A stretch of 64,000 nucleotides of DNA, from assembly GCF_022829515.1 (NCBI RefSeq), contig NZ_JAKSYL010000296.1:22121-86120 (forward strand), given 5' to 3'. Below are positions 16,183 through 23,658 of this stretch, piece by piece. Origin of the DNA: Methylobacterium sp. J-048 (GTDB taxonomy: Bacteria > Pseudomonadota > Alphaproteobacteria > Rhizobiales > Beijerinckiaceae). Position 1 is the first letter of the stretch; the number at the start of each line of letters is the position of its first letter. The translations under genes and the position numbers were made by a program. The notes under the pieces were generated by a model. The model had not been told where the DNA came from, did not search any database, and worked only from the letters and a program-made list of their open reading frames with translations.

Positions 16183-17285
16183 TTCTTCAACTCCTCGCCG
16201 TCGCCGATCCGCGAACCCATGCGGGGCGGGGCGTAGCTGTAGAACGGGCCGAGGGTCGCCGGTTGCGGCACCATCTTGGCGGTGCGGCCGATCGCGGCCT
16301 CGGGCTCACGATCCGCATCGGCGGCGGTCTCGGCCGTGAGCTTGGCCTCAATCCGGTGCCAGAGCAGCAGGCCCGGCACGCCGACGCCGAGATCGGCGAA
16401 GCGCTTGACCAGCGACAGGGCGAGCGCCGCCTCGGCGGGAATGTTGAACAGGCCGCAGAGCGCGATCAATCCGCCCTCCTGGGCGCCGAGCGCGCCCGGC
16501 ACCGCGAAGGCCGCACCGCGGACCGCCTGGGCCAGGCTCTCGATCACCAGGGCCTGGGCGAAATCGACCGGGTAGCCCATGAAATGCAGGCCCACATAGA
16601 CTTCGAGGGTGCCGATGACCCAGCCCGCCAGATGGATGACCAGGGCCGAAAGGAAGCGGCGGTGGTTGCCGTACATCCGGCGCAGGCTGTCGTAGAGCTG
16701 ATCGATGGCGCCGAAAGCGCGCCACTCGCGGCCCGAGGCGAAGCGGGTCATCAGGCCCTGGATGATCCGGTGCCCGGCCCGCCGCTGGATCAGGTAGAAC
16801 GCGCCGAGGGCAGGCACCGCCACGGCCAGCCCGCCCGCCACCGTCCGGGCGATCGGCCCATCGCCGGCGATCAGGACCAGCAGGCCGAGGCCGATAACGG
16901 TGAACAGGAGCTGCGTGAGCGCCTGCGTCATCAGGTCCACGAACATGCTGGCGCCGGCCATGGCGCCCGGGACGCCGCGCTTGGACATCAGCCGCGCGCC
17001 GACGAAGTCGCCGCCCACGGTCGCCACCGGCAGCAGCGTGTTGATTCCCTCGCGGACGAACCGCAGCGACACGCAGTCGCTGAGCCTCGCCGCGCCCGCC
17101 GGGAACACGACGTGCCAGCCGAGCCCCGCCCAGGCGACGGCGGCGACGCGGGCCACCACCACCAGGGCGGCGCCCCAGCCGGCGCTCATCACGGCGGCCG
17201 ACACGTCCTCCAGGCCGGAGGACATGAACAGGCCGACGACCGTGCAGAGACCGGCGATCGAGGCCAAGGTCGTCAGGCGCTTCAT
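16173..17285 (-). CDS. hpnL: Hopanoid-associated membrane protein HpnL
   Basis: The 370-residue protein resembles the flippase-like membrane domain of lysylphosphatidylglycerol synthases (UPF0104 type): FVREGINTLLPVATVGGDFVGARL, about eight hydrophobic segments and AVPGALGAQEGGLIAL near the C-terminal third. The cytoplasmic tail (~60 residues) is polar. HpnL proteins are tied to hopanoid loci, but their biochemical role is not settled. It is the first gene of the hpnLMIJK operon, and its promoter must lie in the 210 bases shared with the divergent amidinotransferase. Confidence 0.93.
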   Translation of the reverse strand: MKRLTTLASIAGLCTVVGLFMSSGLEDVSAAVMSAGWGAALVVVARVAAVAWAGLGWHVVFPAGAARLSDCVSLRFVREGINTLLPVATVGGDFVGARLMSKRGVPGAMAGASMFVDLMTQALTQLLFTVIGLGLLVLIAGDGPIARTVAGGLAVAVPALGAFYLIQRRAGHRIIQGLMTRFASGREWRAFGAIDQLYDSLRRMYGNHRRFLSALVIHLAGWVIGTLEVYVGLHFMGYPVDFAQALVIESLAQAVRGAAFAVPGALGAQEGGLIALCGLFNIPAEAALALSLVKRFADLGVGVPGLLLWHRIEAKLTAETAADADREPEAAIGRTAKMVPQPATLGPFYSYAPPRMGSRIGDGEELKKCA

Positions 17286-17495
17286 AATGGTCTTTCAAGC
17301 TCGCAAATGGCTTGATGCGGGAAATCGGTCACGGTCGCGGCAGAAATAGGTCCGGGCGACCAAGAACGTTTCTGCCACGTTGCAGCACGGATTACCGGTG
17401 TCTATCACCCGTTTGACACACCGGGAGCCAAAGCGGTGGCCGGGCCGAGGAGCCCGCGCAGAAGACCGCGGCACGTCGCAGAAGGGGCACACGTC

Positions 17496-18671
17496 ATGGA
17501 GCGCGAATCACCGATCACGGCCGTCGAGGCCGTGAGCGACGACACGCATGCCGACGGCCTCCGGGGCAGACTGGAGCCCGGCGTGCCGGCGCCTCACTCC
17601 CCGGTCATGGCCTGGAACGAGTGGGACCCGCTGGAAGAGGTGATCGTCGGATCCCTCGACGGTGCCACCATCCCGACTCACCACCTGACGGTGATCTTCA
17701 ACCTGCCGCGGGCGGCCCAGCCGTTCTACCGCTTCGCCAGCGGCTGGAAATACCCCAAGTTCATGAAGAAGCTGGCGCAGCAGGAGCTCGACAACTTCAT
17801 CAAGATCCTGGCCGGCGAGGGCGTCAAGATCCGCCGCCCCGACGCGGTGGACTTTTCCCGCAAATTCAAGGCGCCGCGCTGGACCTCCCGGGGCTTCTGC
17901 GTCGCCTGCCCGCGCGACCCATACCTGGTCATCGGCGACGAGATCATCGAGAGCCCGATGTGCTGGCGCTCGCGCTACTTCGAGGGCGACGCCTACCGGT
18001 CGCTGTTCAAGGAATACTTTCGCGCCGGCGCCCGCTGGACCTCTGCGCCGCGGCCGCAGCTGACCGACGATCTCTACAATTACGATTACCGGGTGCCGAA
18101 CCTGAAGGCCGGCGAGCCCATGCAGTTCACGGTCAACGAGTTCGAGCCGGTCTTCGACGCCGCCGACTTCGTCCGCTGCGGCCGCGACCTGTTCGTGACC
18201 CGCTCGAACGTGACCAACCTGATGGGCATCGAGTGGCTGCGCCGCCACCTCGGCCCGGGCTTCCGCATCCACGAGATCGAGAGCCGCTGCCCGCAGCCGA
18301 TGCACATCGACTCGTCGTTCATGCCGCTGGCGCCGGGCAAGGTGCTGGTGAACCCGGACTATATCGACGTCGAGAAGCTGCCCGCCGTGCTCAAGAAGTG
18401 GGACGTGCTGATCGCCCCGCGCCCCGACCCGGTCGAGGGCTTCATGAGCAAGATCTCGATGTGCTCGCCCTGGACCTCGATCAACGTCCTGGCGATCACC
18501 GAGAAGAAGATCGTCGTCGACCAGAGCCAGCCGACGCTGATCAAGGCGCTCAAGGATTGGGGCTTCGACCCGATCCCGGCGCCGTTCCTCAGCTACGGCC
18601 CGTTCGGCGGCTCGTTCCACTGCGCCACCCTCGACGTCCGCCGCCGCGGCGTGCTGAAGTCGTATTTTTAG
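17496..18671 (+). CDS. Arginine:glycine amidinotransferase-like enzyme
   Basis: The 391-residue protein matches arginine:glycine amidinotransferase along its length. The catalytic triad is visible as D221 (FDAADF), H270 (PMHIDSSF) and C376 (GGSFHCATLDVRRRG), at spacings like those of the human enzyme. Other shared blocks are MAWNEWDPLEEVIVG near residue 40 and TRSNVTNLMGIEWLRRHLGP. Such enzymes move the amidino group of arginine to a primary amine through a Cys adduct; relatives act on glycine or, in antibiotic pathways, on aminocyclitols. The start is ATG 17496, with GAAGGGG eight bases upstream. The gene is divergent from hpnL, 210 bases away. A hopanoid amine acceptor is inferred; glycine remains possible. 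Confidence 0.9.
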   Translation: MERESPITAVEAVSDDTHADGLRGRLEPGVPAPHSPVMAWNEWDPLEEVIVGSLDGATIPTHHLTVIFNLPRAAQPFYRFASGWKYPKFMKKLAQQELDNFIKILAGEGVKIRRPDAVDFSRKFKAPRWTSRGFCVACPRDPYLVIGDEIIESPMCWRSRYFEGDAYRSLFKEYFRAGARWTSAPRPQLTDDLYNYDYRVPNLKAGEPMQFTVNEFEPVFDAADFVRCGRDLFVTRSNVTNLMGIEWLRRHLGPGFRIHEIESRCPQPMHIDSSFMPLAPGKVLVNPDYIDVEKLPAVLKKWDVLIAPRPDPVEGFMSKISMCSPWTSINVLAITEKKIVVDQSQPTLIKALKDWGFDPIPAPFLSYGPFGGSFHCATLDVRRRGVLKSYF

Positions 18672-18743
18672 GACCTAGGACCTGCTCGCTCCGACGACCG
18701 CCATCGCGGGTCGTCGGCAAACTCCGGACATCCGAACCTCTCC

Positions 18744-18866
18744 CCTCATCCTGAGGTGCCGAGCGATCGAAGATCGCACGGCCTCGAAGGAGCCCTCCAG
18801 GGTCCACCGCGATCCCTGGAGGGCTCCTTCGAGGGCGACGCTGCGCGTCGCCACCTCAGGATGAGG
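18744..18866. repeat. Long intergenic palindrome, family A copy 1
   Basis: The element begins CCTCATCCTGAGGTG and ends CACCTCAGGATGAGG. An inner arm CCTCGAAGGAGCCCTCCAGG pairs with its complement on the right, so the whole 123 bp can fold into one long hairpin. Copies are at 33697-33819 and 52264-52371. Confidence 0.85.
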
Positions 18867-18936
18867 TCTAGGATGGGATAGACCGTCCGAGCATGAAGTC
18901 AGATGAATCCGCCTCCGAAAGCGGACGACCGGGCCT

Positions 18937-19959
18937 TCACGGCGCCGAAATCCCCTCGATCAACGCCCTGTTGAACCCCTCGGGATCCGACATCTGCGGC
19001 GCGTGCCCCAGCGCCGGGAACTCGACCAGCCGGGCCCCCGGGATCGCCCTGGCGGCGGCCTTGCCGAGCGCGGGATAATTCCCGAGCGCGGCCCGAGCCT
19101 CCGGCGGGGCGAGGTCCTTGCCGATCGCCGTGTTGTCCTTCTGGCCGATCATCAGCAGGGTCGGCACCGCGATCTGCGGCAGCCGGTAGACCACCGGCTG
19201 GGTCAGGATCATGTCGTAGAGGAGCGCCGAGTCCCAGGCGACCGCCTCCTTGCCCGGGCCGGCGTTGAGCCCGGCCAGCATCGTCACCCAGAGCTCGTAG
19301 CGGGGCTCCCACTGGCCTGCGTAGTAGGTCGCGGTCTCGTAGGCCCGGATCGACGCCGCCGAGACCTTCAGCTCGCGCTGGTACCATTGCTCCACCGATG
19401 TCGGGGGCACGCCCTTGGCGCTCCAATCCTCCAGCCCGATCGGGTTAACCAGCACCAGCTGCGCCACGTCCTTCGGGTAGAGCAGCGCGTAATGCGCGGC
19501 CAGCATGCCGCCGGTGGAATGGCCGACCAGGATCGGCCGCGCGATCCCGAGCGTGTCGAGCAGGGCGCGGGTGTTCTCGGCGAGCTGGCGGAACGTGAAC
19601 TGATAGGCGGCCGGCTTGCTCGACTTGCAGAAGCCGATCTGGTCCGGGGCGATCACCCGGTAGCCGGCCCCGGTCAGCGCCCGGATCTGGCTCTCCCAGG
19701 TTGCGGCGCAGAAGTTCTTGCCGTGGAGCAGCACGGCGGTGCGCCCGTTCGGTTTTTCTGGCCGGACGTCGAGATAGGCCATCTGCAGGGGCTGGCGCTG
19801 CGACGTGAAGGCGAAGCGCTTCACCGGGAACGGGTAGTCGAACCCTTCGAGTTCGGGGCCGTAGGCCGGATCCATCAGCGGCTCGGCGCTGGCGCCGGAG
19901 AGCATCAGGGCCAGCAGGACGGCGGATGCAAGGGTGGATCGGCGCGTGGATCGGAGCAT
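18937..19959 (-). CDS. Secreted alpha/beta hydrolase
   Basis: The 340-residue protein begins with a signal peptide (STLASAVLLALMLSGASA) followed by an alpha/beta-hydrolase domain: AVLLHGKNFCAATWESQI (oxyanion HG), the nucleophile elbow GHSTGGMLA and a late FPALGHAPQMSDPEGFN carrying the catalytic His. It is likely a periplasmic esterase or hydrolase, with the substrate unknown. A 161-residue secreted-protein gene diverges from it across a 171-base gap. Confidence 0.88.
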   Translation of the reverse strand: MLRSTRRSTLASAVLLALMLSGASAEPLMDPAYGPELEGFDYPFPVKRFAFTSQRQPLQMAYLDVRPEKPNGRTAVLLHGKNFCAATWESQIRALTGAGYRVIAPDQIGFCKSSKPAAYQFTFRQLAENTRALLDTLGIARPILVGHSTGGMLAAHYALLYPKDVAQLVLVNPIGLEDWSAKGVPPTSVEQWYQRELKVSAASIRAYETATYYAGQWEPRYELWVTMLAGLNAGPGKEAVAWDSALLYDMILTQPVVYRLPQIAVPTLLMIGQKDNTAIGKDLAPPEARAALGNYPALGKAAARAIPGARLVEFPALGHAPQMSDPEGFNRALIEGISAP

Positions 19960-20130
19960 GGATGGCCTGAATGCTTCAGCGACGTGAGGCGCCGCGCTGG
20001 CCGCTCAGATCGGTCATCGGGGCCGCCCTGTCCAATCGGCGAGGGCGCGCATCTTCGCGGCAGCGCCGGCCCGCGCTATCTCTCGGAACGTCCCGCCGGT
20101 CCCAGACGCGGCGCGCAGGAGCCCACACCG

Positions 20131-20616
20131 ATGCGCCTCCCCATCCTGGCCGCCCTCGCCGGCGCCCTGGTTCTCGCCGCGGCGCCGGCCCGGGCCGCGG
20201 ATGCCTGCGACGCCCTCGCCGCCAAGGTGATCCGGATCACGGGCGCCTCGCTCGCCGGGCGGGAGGGCCCCTACGCGGTGTTCCGGGCGCAGGACGCCGA
20301 GCGGATGAGCCTCGATTGCCGGGCGCCCGCCCGGATCACGATCGCCTCCCGCGACCGGGAACCGGCGCCTGCCTATTTCGCTCTGATCGGCCTGGCCGCC
20401 CGGGCGCTCACCGGCGCGGAGCCGTCCACGGCCGAGGTGCTGGCGCTCAATCTCCACCAGGACAGCCTGCTGGCCGACGCGCCGCAGCGGGGCGGCGCCG
20501 GCCGGGCGCTGATGCTGTGCGAGACCGGCCCCCGGACGGATGGGCTCCGGGACGACCTCACGGTCTGCCGGGTCGCGCCCCGGGCCGGGGTTTCGCGAAT
20601 CCGCCGCGCGGGGTAG
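20131..20616 (+). CDS. Small secreted protein of unknown function
   Basis: The protein of 161 residues starts with a clear signal peptide (MRLPILAALAGALVLAAAPARA, cleavage near ADA). The mature part has Cys in the pattern DACDAL, SLDCRAP, LMLCETG and LTVCRVA, suggesting two disulfides. I do not recognise the family. ATG 20131 follows a CAGGAG element by about ten bases. The stop is 10 bases before kdsA, so the two are probably cotranscribed. Confidence 0.7.
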   Translation: MRLPILAALAGALVLAAAPARAADACDALAAKVIRITGASLAGREGPYAVFRAQDAERMSLDCRAPARITIASRDREPAPAYFALIGLAARALTGAEPSTAEVLALNLHQDSLLADAPQRGGAGRALMLCETGPRTDGLRDDLTVCRVAPRAGVSRIRRAG

Positions 20617-20626
20617 AGCGCAGCCC

Positions 20627-21481
20627 ATGTCGACACGCGAAACACCCGGCCCCGTCGTCCAAATCGGCGCGGCGCGCTTTGCCAACCACCTGCCGCTGAC
20701 GCTGATCGCCGGCCCATGCCAGCTCGAAGGGCGCAGCCACGCCCTGGAGATCGCCGCGGCGCTCAAGGAGATGGCGGCGGGCCTCGGGATCGGCCTGGTG
20801 TTCAAGACCTCGTTCGACAAGGCCAACCGCACCTCCGGCACCGCCGCCCGGGGCATCGGCCTCGACGGGGCGTTGCCGATCTTCGCCGAGATCCGTGAGT
20901 CCTTGGGCTTGCCGGTGCTCACCGACGTGCACGCCGCCGAGCAATGCACGCCGACCGCCGAGGCCGTGGACGTGCTGCAGATCCCGGCCTTCCTGTGCCG
21001 CCAGACCGACCTGCTCCTGGCCGCCGCCGCCACCGGCCGGGCGGTCAACATCAAGAAGGGGCAATTCCTGGCCCCCTGGGACATGAAGCACGTCGCCGCC
21101 AAGGTGACGGAAGCCGGCAACCCGAACGTCATCGTCACCGAGCGCGGCGCCTCGTTCGGCTACAACACCCTGGTCTCGGACATGCGCAGCCTGCCGATCA
21201 TGGCGCAGGTGACCCACGGGGCGCCGGTGGTGTTCGACGCCACCCATTCGGTGCAGCAGCCGGGCGGGCAGGGCGCCAGTTCCGGCGGCCAGCGGGAATT
21301 CGTCGCCGTGCTGGCCCGGGCCGCCGTGGCGGTGGGCGTCGCCGGGGTGTTCATCGAGACCCACCCCGATCCGGACCGGGCGCCCTCGGACGGGCCGAAC
21401 ATGGTGGCCCTGCGCGATATGCCGGCCCTGCTCGAGGAGCTGATCGCCTTCGACCGCCTCGCCAAGCGCCGCTTCGCCTGA
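20627..21481 (+). CDS. kdsA: 3-deoxy-D-manno-octulosonate 8-phosphate synthase
   Basis: The 284-residue protein has all KdsA landmarks: LIAGPCQLEGRSHALEIA, FKTSFDKANRTS, LPVLTDVHAAEQ, VNIKKGQFLAPWDM, TERGASFGYNTLVSDMRSLP and VFDATHSVQQPGG. It condenses phosphoenolpyruvate with arabinose 5-phosphate for the Kdo of lipopolysaccharide. Eno, FtsB and PDH genes follow downstream, a gene order common in alphaproteobacteria, although several unrelated genes are interspersed here. Confidence 0.97.
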   Translation: MSTRETPGPVVQIGAARFANHLPLTLIAGPCQLEGRSHALEIAAALKEMAAGLGIGLVFKTSFDKANRTSGTAARGIGLDGALPIFAEIRESLGLPVLTDVHAAEQCTPTAEAVDVLQIPAFLCRQTDLLLAAAATGRAVNIKKGQFLAPWDMKHVAAKVTEAGNPNVIVTERGASFGYNTLVSDMRSLPIMAQVTHGAPVVFDATHSVQQPGGQGASSGGQREFVAVLARAAVAVGVAGVFIETHPDPDRAPSDGPNMVALRDMPALLEELIAFDRLAKRRFA

Positions 21482-21488
21482 ACCGGCG

Positions 21489-22181
21489 TCAGGCCGGCTG
21501 GAGCACGTGGATCCGCAGGGGCTGGACCAGGGCATAGCGCCCGTCGGCCTCGCGCTCGGCAGCCTCGTGGAACGCCGCCTCCACCACCGGCCGGCGCGCT
21601 TCGATCGTCGCCGCCCGGGCCGGATCGACCGCGCTGATCCGCGCCAAGAAGGCGTCGAGGGCGGAAAAGCTTTCGCGCCGCGCCACGGTCACGTCTTGAC
21701 GGCAGACAAAGGCGCCGCTCCCTAGCGCCGCCGCGATGGCTTCTTGAGCGGCGGCCCGCACGGCGGTCTCGTCCTCGATCGGCCGCAGGGCATCGAAGAA
21801 GCTGCCTTTCGCCAGGGGCTCCACCACCACCAGGATGCCGCCCGGCACCAGGACCCGCGCGGCTTCCGCGAGGGCGGCGGCCGGGTCCGGCATGTGGTGG
21901 AGGGCGTTGAACATCACGGCGCCGTCGAAACTGGCTGCAGGAAACGGCAGGGCCTCGGCCGAGGCCACCTCGAACCGCGCGGCCGGCACGGCATCCCGGG
22001 CCTTCGCCAGGGCCGCCGTGCCCGGATCGATTCCGGTGACCGCCGCGCCGTCCTCGGTGAGCCGCTTCGCCAGGGTCCCGGGTCCGCACCCGATGTCGAG
22101 GATGCGCTTGCCCGGAAGCGGCGCGAAGGTGTCGCGGATCAGCGTCAGGGCATCCATCTTGGCTCTCCGGTACGGCGTCAT
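21489..22181 (-). CDS. Class I SAM-dependent methyltransferase
   Basis: The 230-residue protein has the Rossmann methyltransferase motifs RILDIGCGPGTLAKRLTEDG (motif I), AVTGIDPGTAAL (acidic loop), FDGAVMFNALHHMPDPAAAL and VLVPGGILVVVEPL. It resembles UbiE/small-molecule methyltransferases, but the substrate cannot be read. The start is ATG 22181 (MTPYRRAKMDAL); the frame continues upstream without resemblance to the family. It converges on kdsA with seven bases between the stops. Confidence 0.85.
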   Translation of the reverse strand: MTPYRRAKMDALTLIRDTFAPLPGKRILDIGCGPGTLAKRLTEDGAAVTGIDPGTAALAKARDAVPAARFEVASAEALPFPAASFDGAVMFNALHHMPDPAAALAEAARVLVPGGILVVVEPLAKGSFFDALRPIEDETAVRAAAQEAIAAALGSGAFVCRQDVTVARRESFSALDAFLARISAVDPARAATIEARRPVVEAAFHEAAEREADGRYALVQPLRIHVLQPA

Positions 22182-22456
22182 CGGCGCCCCCCGCACATAA
22201 GCAGTTTCCGGTTGGAACGGGATGCGCCGACCCGCGTCATCCCGGCTGATGCCGCCCGCGGCCCGATCCCCCTCCGCGCACCCGGCGACGCCCCGACAGA
22301 GCTTCGGCCTCCGGCGACCCGCAGCGGAAAATATTCGCAAGAGCAACGGCCGGGGTGAACGGCAGCTGAGGCACCAGCGGCCGCCTTCGGCTGCCATGGC
22401 TGAGATGAACCGCTGTTCAGCCGGTCAAAGCCTTCAGAATTCAGCGGCGAAAACTT

Positions 22457-22482
22457 GGAACCCTTCGCCCAACGGCCACGTT
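22457..22482 (+). promoter_or_regulatory. Candidate EcfG (general stress) promoter
   Basis: GGAAC (22457-22461), a 17-base spacer and CGTT (22479-22482) match the alphaproteobacterial EcfG consensus GGAAC-N16/17-CGTT. It ends 37 bases before the start of the Gly/Tyr-rich secreted protein, the right distance for a promoter with a short leader. Confidence 0.7.
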
Positions 22483-22519
22483 GATGGGCATGTTCGATCG
22501 AGGATCGAGAAGGAACGTT

Positions 22520-22849
22520 ATGCGCAAGATTGGTATCATCGCCACCGCCGCCGCTCTGGCTCTCGGCAGCGTCGCTGCCACGACCGGCGCCGAGGCCCGT
22601 CCGTATGGCTTCCACGGCGGTTACGGCCATGGCTACGGCGGCGGTTACGGCTACCGTGGCGGCCGTCGCGGCATCGGCACCGGTGCGGCCATCGGCCTCG
22701 GCATCGCCGGCCTCGCCGCCGGTGCGGTCGCTGCCGGTGCGGCGAACAACTACTACAACGGCGGCGGTTACGGCTACGCCCCGGCCTACGGTGCTCCGGC
22801 TTACGGCTACGGCGCCCCGGCCTATGGCTACTACGGCTCGCCCTACTAA
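22520..22849 (+). CDS. Small secreted Gly/Tyr-rich protein
   Basis: The 109-residue protein has a signal peptide (MRKIGIIATAAALALGSVAA, cleavage near AEA), a Gly/Tyr/His-rich stretch (GGYGHGYGGGYGYRGG), a hydrophobic Ala/Gly segment (IGLGIAGLAAGAVAAGAA) and a tail of Tyr-Gly-Ala-Pro repeats (PAYGYGAPAYGYYG). It is probably an envelope or surface protein; no enzyme motif is present. ATG 22520 has AGAAGGA upstream. An EcfG-type promoter precedes it and a strong terminator follows, so it is a single-gene unit probably induced by stress. Confidence 0.85.
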   Translation: MRKIGIIATAAALALGSVAATTGAEARPYGFHGGYGHGYGGGYGYRGGRRGIGTGAAIGLGIAGLAAGAVAAGAANNYYNGGGYGYAPAYGAPAYGYGAPAYGYYGSPY

Positions 22850-22873
22850 GGGCAGCGATCCGAACGGATCCGA

Positions 22874-22903
22874 GGGCGACCGGCGCGAGCCGGTCGCCCT
22901 TTT
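22874..22903 (+). terminator. Intrinsic terminator of the Gly/Tyr-rich gene
   Basis: GGGCGACCGGC-GCGA-GCCGGTCGCCC forms a perfect 11-bp stem with a 4-base loop followed by TTTT, 25 bases after the stop at 22849. queF on the other strand ends 11 bases further on. Confidence 0.9.
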
Positions 22904-22913
22904 CGTATGCGGC

Positions 22914-23366
22914 TCAGCGCCCTCGATAGGGGGCGACGCCGGTCTCGGGCAGCCAGATCGTCTTGGGTGGCTCACCGGTCTGCCAGAACACGTCGATCGG
23001 GATGCCGCCGCGCGGGTACCAGTAGCCGCCGATACGCAGGTAGCGCGGCTCGAGCAGATCGCGCAGGCGCTTGCCGATCGCCACCGTGCAATCCTCGTGG
23101 AACGCCCCATGGTTGCGGAAGGCGCCGAGGTAGAGCTTGAGCGACTTCGACTCCACGAGCCAGTCGCCGGGCACGTAATCGATCACCAGGATCGCGAAGT
23201 CGGGCTGGCCGGTGACCGGGCAGATCGAGGTGAACTCGGGCGCGGTGAAGCGCGCCACGTAGTCGGTATCGGCATGCGGGTTCGGCACCCGGTCGAGGCG
23301 GGCCTCGTGGGGCGAATCGGGCAGCGGCGTCGGCTGGCCGAGCTGGAGCGTCTCGGATGTGGTCAT
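22914..23366 (-). CDS. queF: NADPH-dependent 7-cyano-7-deazaguanine reductase
   Basis: The 150-residue protein has the type I QueF length and motifs: the catalytic Cys49 in TSICPVTGQPD, the QueF signature ESKSLKLYLGAFRNHGAFHE, and WYPRGGIPIDVFWQTG near the C terminus. It reduces preQ0 to preQ1 in queuosine biosynthesis. No other que gene is nearby. The start is ATG 23366; the longer open frame upstream runs antisense through eno. Confidence 0.96.
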   Translation of the reverse strand: MTTSETLQLGQPTPLPDSPHEARLDRVPNPHADTDYVARFTAPEFTSICPVTGQPDFAILVIDYVPGDWLVESKSLKLYLGAFRNHGAFHEDCTVAIGKRLRDLLEPRYLRIGGYWYPRGGIPIDVFWQTGEPPKTIWLPETGVAPYRGR

Positions 23367-23398
23367 GACGCCCGTATAGGGCCGGACAGTCCTGGATT

Positions 23399-23502
23399 CA
23401 AAAGGGCGAGCCCTTTTGCGGGTCCAGGGCGGAGCCCTGGTTGATGGGGGCTCCACCCCATACCCCGCCAAAGGGCTCGCCCTTTGGGATCCCCCGACCC
23501 TG
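23399..23502. repeat. Intergenic GC-rich palindromic repeat, family D copy 2
   Basis: AAAAGGGCGAGCCCTTTT and CCAGGGCGGAGCCCTGG palindromes are followed by ACCCCATACCCCGCC and AAAGGGCTCGCCCTTTGG. It shares element order with 12664-12763 and 42008-42115. It lies between queF and eno. Confidence 0.75.
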
Positions 23503-23658
23503 AGTGCCGGCACGTGAGGGTTGTCACGACACGTGCACAGGCTGGGCCTACGCCCGTGCTTGCCGCCGAACGCGGCTTGACGGATAAGCCGCCGCGATGC
23601 GCCGCACCCCGGATCGGGGCTGCCGCCGCCGACAAGCGGCCCCGCGAGAGGACGTTCC

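Noticed and set aside
14236..16236. A long plus-strand frame opposite hpnI and hpnM
   Set aside because: It is His/Arg/Gly-rich with no motif, while hpnI and hpnM on the minus strand are unambiguous.
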